Position numbers and translations under genes: made by a program | From: CAZTJA01 sp964613745 | GTDB lineage: Bacteria; Desulfobacterota; Desulfomonilia; Desulfomonilales; Desulfomonilaceae | Direction: 5' to 3' | Assembly (NCBI GenBank): GCA_964613745.1 | Contig: CAZTJA010000021.1 | Span: 1 to 34,911, forward strand | DNA length: 34,911 nt | Notes under the pieces: model-generated | Database searches by the model: none | What the model was told of the DNA's origin: nothing | What the model saw: only the letters and a program-made list of their open reading frames with translations | In this document: positions 23,889-32,197 of the stretch, piece by piece | Layout: each line of letters starts with the position of its first letter | Position numbering within the stretch: the first letter of the stretch is position 1

Positions 23889-24254
23889 ATGTCAAATGAC
23901 GATTTTCATTCAGGTGTAGTCGCCCCCAATGCTGTTCCGGACTTTTCGGGTGCCACACTAAACGGCACAGAAGCGCCGGAGTCCCACCATGCGCTTATCG
24001 GTTACAAGCAACTATTTTTCTCCTTGTTGTTTGCCATAGTAAACGGTTGGATTTTTGCCCGTATCTGTACTGGAAAAACTTGGCCTTGTCTCTTCCTATT
24101 TTGGCTTAGTGCCGGATGTCTCTTGATTTTGGCACGCGCTGTTTATAAAACGTGGGCTGCTGGAAGTATTCGAGGCATAATACTTTTCACTTTGACTCTG
24201 TTGATGTTAGCAATAAGTTTCTTTTTCGGTTTTGAATTATCATTATCGATTTAA
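23889..24254 (+). CDS. Small membrane protein of unknown function
   Basis: A 121-residue protein with a polar N-terminus of about 38 residues and then three membrane helices (about 43-60, 66-85 and 95-118), separated by short charged turns (RICTGKTW, YKTWAAGS). No known motif. CGGAGGGGGG lies just before the ATG, an unusually strong purine-rich ribosome site. It appears to be transcribed alone, with structured DNA upstream. Confidence 0.75.
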   Translation: MSNDDFHSGVVAPNAVPDFSGATLNGTEAPESHHALIGYKQLFFSLLFAIVNGWIFARICTGKTWPCLFLFWLSAGCLLILARAVYKTWAAGSIRGIILFTLTLLMLAISFFFGFELSLSI

Positions 24255-24398
24255 CTAATTACCGCCAAAAAGTTCAGGTTGTCCCCGTCACATTCACCTA
24301 ACAGAACCACTATTTTCCTTACAGTTCCGTTTAACTCCTAATGCCGTTCCGAAACCTTTCGGGGCAAGTTGCGTCTAATTCACAAGAACTCAATTATT

Positions 24399-24404
24399 TA
24401 TAAT
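24399..24404 (+). promoter_or_regulatory. Perfect -10 box before the secreted cysteine protein gene
   Basis: TATAAT lies 24 bases before the ATG at 24429; no good -35 is found at 16-18 bases. Confidence 0.4.
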
Positions 24405-24428
24405 CTTGATCGATATTGGAGATTTGAA

Positions 24429-24770
24429 ATGATAATGAAAAAAAACGTTGGTCTATTCGTTGCTATGGTTTTCGGTTTGTTCATGATGAGCGTGGTAAGT
24501 GCTACAGCCGCCTCTGCCAACCATCAAGTCGCTACCGCTCCCGCTTGCGTTCAGTGCTATGCTCCAGTGACTGCGTGGAATGTACCGGCTACGTCGGCAG
24601 CCGTCGCACCCGCTACAGTGTGCTCGACCTGCATTCCGACCTCCACTTCGGTACAAACGCCGGTAAGTACGACCTGCCCCACTCCGGCCGTAACTCCTGG
24701 AACCGTAATAGGATCTATAGTCGACTTGCCCTTTGCCGTAGGTCGTTGTCTCCTCGGAGGCTGTTCCTGA
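24429..24770 (+). CDS. Small secreted cysteine-containing protein
   Basis: A 113-residue protein of unknown function. It begins with a strong signal peptide (KKNVGLFVAMVFGLFMMSV then ATAASA). The mature part is low-complexity, rich in Thr, Val, Pro and Ala, with CVQC and CSTC pairs, a third CP motif, and a C-terminal hydrophobic helix ending RCLLGGCS. The start at 24429 is supported by TTGGAG 7 bases upstream; a longer frame to 24369 lacks one. Two CxxC pairs suggest disulfides or a metal. No neighbour on the same transcript is certain. Confidence 0.7.
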   Translation: MIMKKNVGLFVAMVFGLFMMSVVSATAASANHQVATAPACVQCYAPVTAWNVPATSAAVAPATVCSTCIPTSTSVQTPVSTTCPTPAVTPGTVIGSIVDLPFAVGRCLLGGCS

Positions 24771-25134
24771 TAATAGTATTCGAACGAGATTTTTGTGGGG
24801 TGTCTCAAAGGCACCCCACAGCATTTGGACATATCCAGAGTTGCCTTGCTCCAAAATAGCGCATCTGCAAGCCTACTTCTTCTCGCTTCAATGAGCAGAG
24901 GCTTACCCTTTGATGTGCATATTACTTACCGGCTAAGTCCCGTGAGCTGATCGTGATGCCCAGTCGAAAAGTGAACAGTCGCATAAACCTGATTTAATCA
25001 ATAACAGGTATGGTAAGCACGCTGAGAATGGAGGGGCTTGGAGGCACTCTACTGCTTTTACGATTTTTTGTGATTCACTGACAACTAACTGAAAAACTTA
25101 CGTAGTCTCAAGCCAATAAAATCAACAACTTAAC
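24771..25134. other. Intergenic region between convergent units
   Basis: No gene is seen. It contains the hairpin TGTGGGGTG / CACCCCACA at 24794-24820 (9 bp, 9-base loop), placed to end the gene at 24429-24770 although no T run follows. The rest, up to the tmRNA 3' end, shows nothing I can assign. Confidence 0.6.
24794..24820 (+). terminator. Hairpin after the secreted cysteine protein gene
   Basis: Perfect 9-bp GC-rich stem TGTGGGGTG / CACCCCACA, 24 bases after the stop codon. It lacks a T run, so it may be a 3' stabilising hairpin. Confidence 0.5.
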
Positions 25135-25486
25135 TGGTGGAGGCGGCGGGAATCGAACCCGCGTCCGAAGACCTTCGGACAAGATGTCTACATGCTTATT
25201 CCGAGATTTGTTTCTCGTTCGGAATGCCCCCCTCGGAACGGGTGCTTTCCAAACCAGCCTGTAAGTTTTCGCCTCATCTCTACCAGGCTGAAAGACTCGG
25301 CTATCCCGTTAAACGTCGCTTCATCCAACCTCACGGGAGAAGATCGGTGAAACGCTAGCCTACGCGGCTAGAGCGTACTCGTAATCGTTGGCGAGTATTT
25401 TATTATCCCGGCGGATTAACGAGTCACCGGAGTGCTCGACATGCAACCTTGACCTCAACTATCCCCGTCGAAACCAGGTCGCCCCC
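25135..25486 (-). ncRNA. ssrA: Transfer-messenger RNA
   Basis: A 352-base tmRNA that rescues stalled ribosomes with SmpB. The 5' end GGGGGCG pairs with CGCCTCC before ACCA (7 bp, one G-T). The CTGGTTTCGACGGGG 5' motif, the T-arm GGGTTCGATTCCC and the encoded CCA are present. The tag frame is at 25360-25392: GCC AAC GAT TAC GAG TAC GCT CTA GCC GCG TAG, giving ANDYEYALAA after the alanine carried by the RNA. It lies 91 bases downstream of smpB on the same strand. No clear separate promoter was found in that gap. Confidence 0.97.
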
Positions 25487-25577
25487 ATAGTTACGACATT
25501 ACATCAGACACCCGAATTAAGCGAGTGTTTCAGTCACAATCATTAAGAGGGTAGAAAAAGAACAACTTTAAACGCCG

Positions 25578-26048
25578 CTAAGCTTCACGATGACGATATT
25601 TTGTGAGTCTTTCCATTTCACGACGCTGGTCTTTTTTCTTAATCGATTCCCTCTTGTCGAAAGTTTTTTTGCCACGGGCAAGTGCCAGCTCAACCTTGAC
25701 TTTGCCCCGCTTAAAATAAAGCTTTAGAGGTATAAGCGAGTAGCCGCGTTCAGCAACTTTGCCGAGTAGCTTTCTCAATTCAGTTTTGTGCATCAAAAGC
25801 TTTCTGTTTCTAAGCGGTTCATGGCCTTCACGAGCTTGTTCATAGGGAGAAATGTGAACATCAACGAGGAAGAGTTCTCCATCGATGTATTTCCCGTATC
25901 CATCCGACAGATTTGCTTTACCATTACGGAGGGACTTAACTTCTGAGCCCATCAAGACAAGGCCGGCTTCAAAGGTGTCTTCGATTTCAAAATTGAAGAA
26001 AGCTTTACGGTTTTTACAAATAATTTTTATTCCGTCGTTCTTAACCAT
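25578..26048 (-). CDS. smpB: SsrA-binding protein SmpB
   Basis: A 156-residue RNA-binding protein that carries tmRNA to stalled ribosomes. The family core is seen as FEAGLVLMGSEVKSLRNG, then ANLSDGYGKYIDGELFLVD, then HEPLRNRKLLMHKTELRKL. The basic C-terminal tail (KKTFDKRESIKKKDQRREMER) enters the mRNA channel. Its ATG starts one base after the stop of the enzyme I gene, so it belongs to the PTS operon, and its RNA partner ssrA follows immediately. Confidence 0.98.
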   Translation of the reverse strand: MVKNDGIKIICKNRKAFFNFEIEDTFEAGLVLMGSEVKSLRNGKANLSDGYGKYIDGELFLVDVHISPYEQAREGHEPLRNRKLLMHKTELRKLLGKVAERGYSLIPLKLYFKRGKVKVELALARGKKTFDKRESIKKKDQRREMERLTKYRHREA

Positions 26049-26049
26049 A

Positions 26050-27891
26050 TCAATTATGAGTGTCTACAAAGTAATCTTTAGGAAATTTTTGCCGTATCCA
26101 ACTTTCGAGGAAATTGTGAATTTCTTTGGCTTCAATCATTTCAAATGCCTGGCTCGTCAAGTCGGCTGCTTCTTCCATGCTTATGGATCGAATAAGTTTT
26201 TTCACCATCGGAATAGCCATGGCATTCATCGATAGCTCATCAATTCCAAGTCCGATAAGAATAGGAATGTTCACCGGATCGCCTGCCATTTCACCGCACA
26301 TGGAAACGTATATCCCCCGTGCTTGGGCCGCCTGAGTTATTTGCCGGATTAGCCGCAAAACGGCAGGGTGAAGCGTGTCGTACAGGTAGTTAACATGCTC
26401 ATTGACGCGGTCGATTGCTAGGGCATACTGAATAAGATCATTTGTACCGATGCTGAAAAAATCTACTTCTTTGGCCAAAAGATCGGCAATCGCGACCGCA
26501 GAAGGCACTTCCACCAAAATCCCTAAGTGAATACCGGCATCAAATTTTATTCTTTCGTCACTAAGTTCGGTCATAACTTCGGTCATGATCTTTTTTGTGG
26601 AATTCAACTCAGTCAGGCAAGAAACCATAGGGATCAGCAATCTACATCTTCCGAATGCCGAAGCTCTCAGGATTGCTCTCAATTGTGTCTTGAAGATGTC
26701 GGTACGAGCTAAACAAAGCCTAATCGCTCGCAATCCCAGAGCTGGATTTGTTTCGTGTGCCGTCCCGAGGCTTACGGCTATTTTGTCACCACCGATATCC
26801 AGGGTACGGATAGTCACGGGATTCGGTGAGTGGTATTCCACCACATGTTTGTAGGCCTCAAACTGCTCTTCCTCGGAAGGTAAATCAGGCCGCCCCATGA
26901 ATAAATATTCCGTGCGGAATAATCCTATTCCTTCGGATCCATAATTCCTGGCCAACTCGAGTTCATCAACCAATTCTATATTGGCGGAAATACGCAGTGA
27001 TCGACTTCCGTCTCGTGTGACCGCCGGAAGTCGACCGTAAGCCAGCAATGATTGCTGATACTTGCGATAAAAATCCTGACGTTGACGATAACGGAAAATC
27101 ACGTCGGGATCGGGGTTCATTATGACAACCCCGGTGGAACCGTCGACTATGATCGTGTCCCCAGTTTGTGCAGACTTGCTTACGTTTTCCAAGCCCGTAA
27201 CTGCCGGAATTTTGAGAGACCTAGCCATAATCGCTGTATGGGACGTACGTCCGCCCATATCTATGGCGAATCCCAATACACTTTCCCTCTTGATTTGCGC
27301 CGTATCGGCCGGGGAAAGGTCATGAGCCACAATGATGGAATTTGGAGGGAGTTGATGAATTTTACTTTCTGATGTTACCCCCATGAGTATCCGCAAAACG
27401 CGTTCCCCAACGAAATAGATGTCCCGTGCTCGCTCCTTCAAGTATTCGTCTTCAATGGTTTCGAAAGCAGAGGTAATTCTCCCAATCGTCTCAGAAAGGG
27501 CCCACTCGGCGTTTTGTTTTTCCTGAATGATCGCGTTCTTCGTTCCCTCAAAGAACATTCTGTCGTGCAGCAACAGCACCTGAGTATCCAAAATGTAAAT
27601 GTGTTCTCCGAGAGGATGATCGGGGGTTATGTGACTCTTTATCTTCTTTATGCGATCAGCCGCTTCGTCAACGGCCCTTTCGAACCGATTAATTTCATGG
27701 GGCACATTTTCGGGTTTCAGAATATGCTTGGGGCATATCTCGGTCGTGATACGTTCGATTACCGCCACTTGACCGATACAAACACCCCCGGATACTCCAA
27801 CTCCTCTGAATAATCGATTTATATCAGAATCGGAATTCCTGGAATTTTCACTCTTGTTTTTTTTCTGTTCAGTTATCTTGCGAGTCTTCAT
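26050..27891 (-). CDS. ptsI: Phosphoenolpyruvate-protein phosphotransferase (PTS enzyme I)
   Basis: A 613-residue cytoplasmic enzyme that moves phosphate from PEP to HPr. The phospho-histidine is His218 in GGRTSHTAIMAR. The PEP-binding core is seen in ANIELVDELELARNYGSEGI and the signature FRTEYLFMGR, and the active-site Cys lies in YVSMCGEMAGDP. The N-terminus has about 25 extra charged residues (KKNKSENSRNSDSD) compared with usual 575-residue forms, and there is no GAF domain, so it is ptsI- and not ptsP-like. The start overlaps the HPr gene by 23 bases. Confidence 0.95.
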   Translation of the reverse strand: MKTRKITEQKKNKSENSRNSDSDINRLFRGVGVSGGVCIGQVAVIERITTEICPKHILKPENVPHEINRFERAVDEAADRIKKIKSHITPDHPLGEHIYILDTQVLLLHDRMFFEGTKNAIIQEKQNAEWALSETIGRITSAFETIEDEYLKERARDIYFVGERVLRILMGVTSESKIHQLPPNSIIVAHDLSPADTAQIKRESVLGFAIDMGGRTSHTAIMARSLKIPAVTGLENVSKSAQTGDTIIVDGSTGVVIMNPDPDVIFRYRQRQDFYRKYQQSLLAYGRLPAVTRDGSRSLRISANIELVDELELARNYGSEGIGLFRTEYLFMGRPDLPSEEEQFEAYKHVVEYHSPNPVTIRTLDIGGDKIAVSLGTAHETNPALGLRAIRLCLARTDIFKTQLRAILRASAFGRCRLLIPMVSCLTELNSTKKIMTEVMTELSDERIKFDAGIHLGILVEVPSAVAIADLLAKEVDFFSIGTNDLIQYALAIDRVNEHVNYLYDTLHPAVLRLIRQITQAAQARGIYVSMCGEMAGDPVNIPILIGLGIDELSMNAMAIPMVKKLIRSISMEEAADLTSQAFEMIEAKEIHNFLESWIRQKFPKDYFVDTHN

Positions 27892-28165
27892 TCTGGATTA
27901 GCCGACATATTTCTTCTATGGCCCTCTGTGAATCGGGTCCATGGGCTTTCAAAGTTAATTCGCTCCCAGGGGTCGCTGCAAGTAGAAGTAATCCCAAAAC
28001 ACTCCTAGCGTTGACTTCAACACCATCTTTGGAAAGCGTTACTTCACAACAGAATTCCTGAAGTTTCTGCACCATTGTTGTGGCAACCCGGGCATGAAGG
28101 CCGAACTCATTTCCCACAGTGACGGTTGTTTGGAATGTATTGTTTTCAGTCACCATACTTGTCAT
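27869..28165 (-). CDS. ptsH: PTS phosphocarrier HPr
   Basis: A 98-residue HPr. The phospho-histidine is His24 in GLHARVAT, and Ser55 in ARSVLGLL corresponds to the Ser-46 regulatory site (31 residues apart, as in the family). The N-terminus is about 9 residues longer than in enteric HPr. The start at ATG 28165 overlaps the EIID stop by 4 bases (ATGA); another ATG lies at 28156. It passes phosphate from enzyme I, encoded next with a 23-base overlap. Confidence 0.95.
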   Translation of the reverse strand: MTSMVTENNTFQTTVTVGNEFGLHARVATTMVQKLQEFCCEVTLSKDGVEVNARSVLGLLLLAATPGSELTLKAHGPDSQRAIEEICRLIQNEDSQDN

Positions 28166-28953
28166 GACCAATCCATGAACACCAATAGAACTAATACCAC
28201 CGCTATGGACATTGCGATATAGAGACAGATCGCAAATGATAGTCTGCGTCTCAGAGCACCTATGAGCACGGCGAATATTAACCCTGGAATTGCTAAAGAA
28301 ATAATTCCTCGAACATTACCTGATTCTGCTGCAACAAAATCGGCTGCCGGAAAGGCAAGTATTCCTACAACTATTCCAAGTCCGAAAGCAATAGCCGCTT
28401 TTATCGTCAGAATGGCTACGTCAGCCTCAGGTGACTTGAACTCCTGAAGTAATTTCAGCCCTTCATTCCAACCTTTGCCGAACCCGATGTAACGGAACGC
28501 GAGGTTTGGGATATTATATAACAGCAGTAATGCTGGACAGACAACGATCGGGCCGAACATCAACAAAGCCGGAATCATAGCCCAAACGGACGACAACGGT
28601 TTCAGCCCCCCCCAGAAAAATTTGTCTCCGTGTGCTGCAAGTGCGGACATGATCCGCTTTCTATATGGGAGGACGGTAGATGGATCCAGATCACGTTCAA
28701 GAGCTGCCGTCAAGCCGATCAACATGGTACTCATAGCCGGATGGGTGTTTACCGGTTCGGAATGTCTTGCAATCGCCTCGGCTTGCTCAACTTTATCGGG
28801 ATATAGCCTACGAATTACAGGCATTACACAGAACACGAATCCGACGTTCTGCATACGTTCGTAATTCCATACGCTCTCTAAAAAGAAACTCCGGAAAAAA
28901 ACCCGGTAATTGACTCCTTGCATTTTCAAGGAGTTCACAGGCCTTTTTTGCAT
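28162..28953 (-). CDS. PTS mannose-family membrane component EIID
   Basis: A 263-residue protein of the ManZ/AgaD family. The N-terminal signature FFRSFFLESVWNYERMQNVGF is typical, followed by PVNTHPAMSTMLIGLTAALE and GDKFFWGGLKP, then several C-terminal membrane helices. In a working mannose-type PTS it pairs with EIIC and is energised by EIIA and EIIB; none of these is in the window. The ATG at 28953 coincides with the predicted transcription start (promoter 28959-28987), so either the message is leaderless or translation begins at the second Met, 28923. Confidence 0.92.
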   Translation of the reverse strand: MQKRPVNSLKMQGVNYRVFFRSFFLESVWNYERMQNVGFVFCVMPVIRRLYPDKVEQAEAIARHSEPVNTHPAMSTMLIGLTAALERDLDPSTVLPYRKRIMSALAAHGDKFFWGGLKPLSSVWAMIPALLMFGPIVVCPALLLLYNIPNLAFRYIGFGKGWNEGLKLLQEFKSPEADVAILTIKAAIAFGLGIVVGILAFPAADFVAAESGNVRGIISLAIPGLIFAVLIGALRRRLSFAICLYIAMSIAVVLVLLVFMDWS

Positions 28954-28958
28954 GCTTC

Positions 28959-28987
28959 ACATTAAACTACCGCACCTATTGTGTCAA
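28959..28987 (-). promoter_or_regulatory. Probable promoter of the EIID-HPr-EI-smpB operon
   Basis: Minus-strand TTGACA (28982-28987) is followed by TTTAAT (28961-28966) at 15 bases or TAATGT (28959-28964) at 17 bases. The transcript would begin at about the first ATG. Confidence 0.6.
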
Positions 28988-29117
28988 TGTTGCCATAAGC
29001 TATGAATTCCGCCGAGTGTCGCATACATCCAAATCCTCTTTGTGAAGAAAATGAAAATGAATCTTTGAGCCGAAAAACGCATCCATCATGATATAGCGAA
29101 TATTACGAGGTGCTTCT

Positions 29118-29426
29118 ATGGCTTTTAAAGATAAATTATCGTCGATAGTAGAATCGGTAAAGGATTCCATGGGAATGGAAGATGATGAGCATAACGAAAT
29201 GACTGATACAGCCCGTGGAGAATTCAAAAAAGACTTTAACATGCAGCTTAGGGAAAGACTCAATGAACGGATTGAATCTCAAAATTCACGGCCCTCGGTC
29301 GAAGTTTGGCCGTTTGAGGATGATTTCGGTCATTGGACAGCTTCACACGAAAACCAGGCTCGTGCGGTAATTTGTGAAACACCGGAATACAAAGACACGC
29401 CTTTCTGTGGAACCGGATATCATTAA
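29118..29426 (+). CDS. Small acidic protein of unknown function
   Basis: A 102-residue soluble protein. It starts with an amphipathic helix (FKDKLSSIVESVKDSMGMED), then a charged middle (RERLNERIES), then an aromatic segment (VEVWPFEDDFGHW) and two late cysteines (ICET and PFCGTGYH). GAGGTG lies 6 bases before the ATG. No motif is recognised. It diverges from the PTS operon and converges on the small cysteine-rich protein gene. Confidence 0.7.
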   Translation: MAFKDKLSSIVESVKDSMGMEDDEHNEMTDTARGEFKKDFNMQLRERLNERIESQNSRPSVEVWPFEDDFGHWTASHENQARAVICETPEYKDTPFCGTGYH

Positions 29427-29479
29427 GAGTAAGCCATCGCCCGTTTTGGGAACAACGGTACACGGATGACGAGTTAACA

Positions 29480-29521
29480 TAAAAGAAAGTAAACCCGGGA
29501 TGAACAAATCCCGGGTTTACT
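29480..29521 (-). terminator. Terminator of the cysteine-rich protein gene
   Basis: A perfect 14-bp stem, AGTAAACCCGGGAT (29488-29501) and its complement (29508-29521), with a GAACAA loop. On the minus strand it is followed by TTCTTTTATG. The gene's TAA stop codon lies inside the 5' arm. Confidence 0.88.
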
Positions 29522-29729
29522 GGCAGAGCAAACAGTCGGATACTTCTTCCCCACCTTGATCCTTGCAGTCCCTTCTGGATAATTTTTTGCACGTAGGCGG
29601 TCCAGCCTTTGATCCCAAACAACTACATGGACGAAAACAGCAATCCACCATTTCAAACTCTTGAGCTTCAGAAATGGGTGCTGCGACCGCGATTGACAAA
29701 ACGAAAACAAACACCATCAGCTTGATCAC
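29517..29729 (-). CDS. Small secreted eight-cysteine protein
   Basis: A 70-residue protein. Residues 1-22 are a signal peptide (LMVFVFVLSIAVAAPISEA). The mature part has eight cysteines in a tight pattern: DCCFRPCSCLG, PPTCKK, RDCK, SDCLLC, which suggests several disulfides or a metal cluster. The start is GTG 29729, with GGAGG 5 bases upstream; an upstream TTG in the same frame has no such site. The stop is buried in its terminator. Function unknown. Confidence 0.7.
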   Translation of the reverse strand: MIKLMVFVFVLSIAVAAPISEAQEFEMVDCCFRPCSCLGSKAGPPTCKKLSRRDCKDQGGEEVSDCLLCQ

Positions 29730-29867
29730 AACGACCTCCAAAACGGCAATGAATAGAGAAAGCTACCCTTGCCGATAGTTCACGATGAACAACAATCAAC
29801 AAGGCAAAACGACGATACAATATCACAACCGAGTTTTCCCGTTAACTATTTCGGAAAAAAAGAAAAC

Positions 29868-31130
29868 TTATTGTTGGTTGCCTCTATAGAGTTTTAGCTC
29901 TTCAACTCTGTCAAAAAGCGGAGGGTGTGAGTAGTAAAACCAAACATAAAACGGGTGAGGTCTCAAGTTTGATAAATTGTGACCGGCTAGTTTCTTAAGA
30001 GCCGATATGAGAGGCCCTGAAGTCCCAGTAAGATTGAACGCGAACCGATCGGCTTCCTTTTCATATTTACGCGAATAAACCTTGAATAAGGGATTCATAA
30101 AAAAAGCAATTTTGCTCCAAAATAGGCCCAAGATTAGGAGTCCCGTATACATGTTGTTGGGATCAAATCCAAATGTGCCATACAACTGAGGCTTATCAAG
30201 TAGAAATGCGACGACAAACAGCCCGAAAAACATTCCAATTAGAGCCGCTGCGAAATTCTTTTTTATATGGTTGAGCTTGAAATGACCCAGTTCATGTGCA
30301 AGTACTCCGATAATCTCTTCTCGGCTGTGATTATCGAGCAGAGTATCGAATAGTACAATGCGCTTGGTTCTTCCTATTCCTGTGAAGTATGCATTCGAAT
30401 GGGCACTTCTTTTCCCTGCGTCCATTTCAAAAACGCCTCCGGATCTCATTCCCGTTTTTTTTACGAGGTCCTCAACTTCAATGGCAAGTTGCCGATCGGA
30501 GAGCGGCTTGAATTCATTAAATATTGGTGCGATGAGAACTGGATATAGTATCACCAGGGTAAGCTGTATAGCTGCTAAGATAACGAAGGCAAAAAGCCAC
30601 CACCAGTTTGGGAACATGGAGATGGACCACAGCAACGGTGTAAGGAGAAGAACCATCAATACGACCGAAACGGCTGCTGATTTAATTATGTCGGTTACCC
30701 ACGTCTTCAAATCCGATCTATTGAACCCATACTTCTGCTCAATTTCAAATGTTGAATAATAATCGAAAGGCAAACCGATGAGCAGTGAAAGGAAACCCAG
30801 AATGGTGAAAAACAGGATACCTCTCAACAGGAAATTACCGGTCCAACCCGATACGACATTATCTATGTAAGCGAACACTCCGAAAACAACGCAGATCAGC
30901 ACGATGAGATCGGAAAAAGTCTTACTGAAAATAAAAAAACGGCTGTTTTCGAGAGAGTATTCGTTAATCAGAGCCAATTTTTCCGAACTGATAACATCCT
31001 CAAACCCGGCCGGTATCTCCGAGGAGTACTTTTTCCGATGGGAGCTGTTGATGTACTCCATCCAAACCACGAAAACATAGTTTGCGATGTAGACGAAAAC
31101 CAAACTCCATGCGATCCAATTCCATTCCAT
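29868..31130 (-). CDS. M48 family membrane metalloprotease (Ste24-like CAAX protease)
   Basis: A 420-residue integral-membrane zinc protease. The catalytic motif is HELGH (His279, Glu280, His283), with the third zinc ligand Glu in KYEKEADRFAF. About seven membrane helices surround it, and the segment IEQKYGFNRSDLKTWVTDII is typical of Ste24. The C-terminal HPFYVWFYYSHPPLFDRV matches the family (SHPPLxxR). In bacteria such enzymes degrade misfolded membrane proteins; no prenylated substrate is implied. It stands alone and diverges from the glycan operon. Confidence 0.96.
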   Translation of the reverse strand: MEWNWIAWSLVFVYIANYVFVVWMEYINSSHRKKYSSEIPAGFEDVISSEKLALINEYSLENSRFFIFSKTFSDLIVLICVVFGVFAYIDNVVSGWTGNFLLRGILFFTILGFLSLLIGLPFDYYSTFEIEQKYGFNRSDLKTWVTDIIKSAAVSVVLMVLLLTPLLWSISMFPNWWWLFAFVILAAIQLTLVILYPVLIAPIFNEFKPLSDRQLAIEVEDLVKKTGMRSGGVFEMDAGKRSAHSNAYFTGIGRTKRIVLFDTLLDNHSREEIIGVLAHELGHFKLNHIKKNFAAALIGMFFGLFVVAFLLDKPQLYGTFGFDPNNMYTGLLILGLFWSKIAFFMNPLFKVYSRKYEKEADRFAFNLTGTSGPLISALKKLAGHNLSNLRPHPFYVWFYYSHPPLFDRVEELKLYRGNQQ

Positions 31131-31237
31131 ATTAAACCCGCGGATATCCTTGAGACATACGTTAATTACACATATAGTTCATAAGACATTCATACGGAAG
31201 TCCGGTGTACCCGGTCAAATTATTGGTTGGTCCAATC

Positions 31238-32197
31238 ATGCTGCTGGTCTTTACAATTGACGTTGAAGAAGAAGGTCTATTTTCAGGTAAATACAACGCC
31301 GAAAATGTCACGACTAGAAATATACCCAAGCTCATGCTTCTCGATGGAATCTTTAAGCGATGGAATATCAAGCCGACTTTGCTCGTCACCTATCCGGTTG
31401 TTTCCGAGAAAGAACATCATGATTTTCTCCTGAGTAAGACTCAGGATTGGAATGGAGAATTGGGTGCGCATCTTCATCATTGGAATACGCCCCCATTCGT
31501 CCAACTGTCTTACAAATCTCCAGTGCCTTCTGAATACATCGAAAAGAATGTACTCAGGGAAAAATTGAATAATCTGATAGACAAGATCTCATCGAACGGA
31601 TCCAAAGTCCTCTCGTTCAGAATGGGACGTTTCAACATAGGTCCAAAGATGATGTCGGTGTTAAGAGAGGCAGGAATCAAGACCGACAGCAGTGTAGCCC
31701 CCATGAGGAGATATTATGGAGGTCCGGATCATCTTAGTGCACTCGTTGATCCGTATTTTCCCGATGAAATGGACATTCTCAAACCCGGAAATATGGACGT
31801 ACTGGAAGTGCCTCTGACCATTTTACCGCTGCCGAAAGGGGTAGGTAAGTTTCTGGAGACTGAGACCGTCGAATCTATCATTCCGGGCCATTCAATTGAA
31901 TGGTTTGCGCAAAACCTCCTATCTCTGCCGGTTCAGCCGTTCTGGACAGGTTTGGGCAGACTTAAACTCGGCGTACGATTGCATTCACATCGAGGTGGAG
32001 AGGTGCTTACTGTTTTTCTTCATTCGTCGGAATTGATGGCCGGCGGGTGCCCTCAGCATAGGTACGACTCCGATGTTTCCAAGTTCCTTTTAAAATTGGA
32101 GAAGTTCATTGAGTATCTGTTCACGCTATATAATATTCAGAGCGTCACTTTGCATGAATTATACAGGCAGAAAACCCAGAAATCCGGCCGTTTATGA
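31238..32197 (+). CDS. Polysaccharide deacetylase-like protein (NodB/CE4 fold)
   Basis: About 319 residues with a catalytic-base Asp in VFTIDVEEEG (Asp8) at the end of the first strand and a likely metal-site His cluster in GAHLHHWN. A later HLHSHRGGEV-like region and C-terminal LHELYRQK also suit CE4 enzymes, but the usual HTxxH spacing is not plain, so catalytic detail is uncertain. The start at ATG 31238 sits directly before the first strand; a GTG at 31205 would add 11 residues, and neither has a good ribosome site. Its stop overlaps the next start by 4 bases (ATGA), so it is first in a three-gene glycan operon. Confidence 0.8.
   Translation: MLLVFTIDVEEEGLFSGKYNAENVTTRNIPKLMLLDGIFKRWNIKPTLLVTYPVVSEKEHHDFLLSKTQDWNGELGAHLHHWNTPPFVQLSYKSPVPSEYIEKNVLREKLNNLIDKISSNGSKVLSFRMGRFNIGPKMMSVLREAGIKTDSSVAPMRRYYGGPDHLSALVDPYFPDEMDILKPGNMDVLEVPLTILPLPKGVGKFLETETVESIIPGHSIEWFAQNLLSLPVQPFWTGLGRLKLGVRLHSHRGGEVLTVFLHSSELMAGGCPQHRYDSDVSKFLLKLEKFIEYLFTLYNIQSVTLHELYRQKTQKSGRL

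Noticed and set aside
25137..25358. Plus-strand 73-residue frame over the tmRNA
   Set aside because: It is the antisense of ssrA, a common false gene call.
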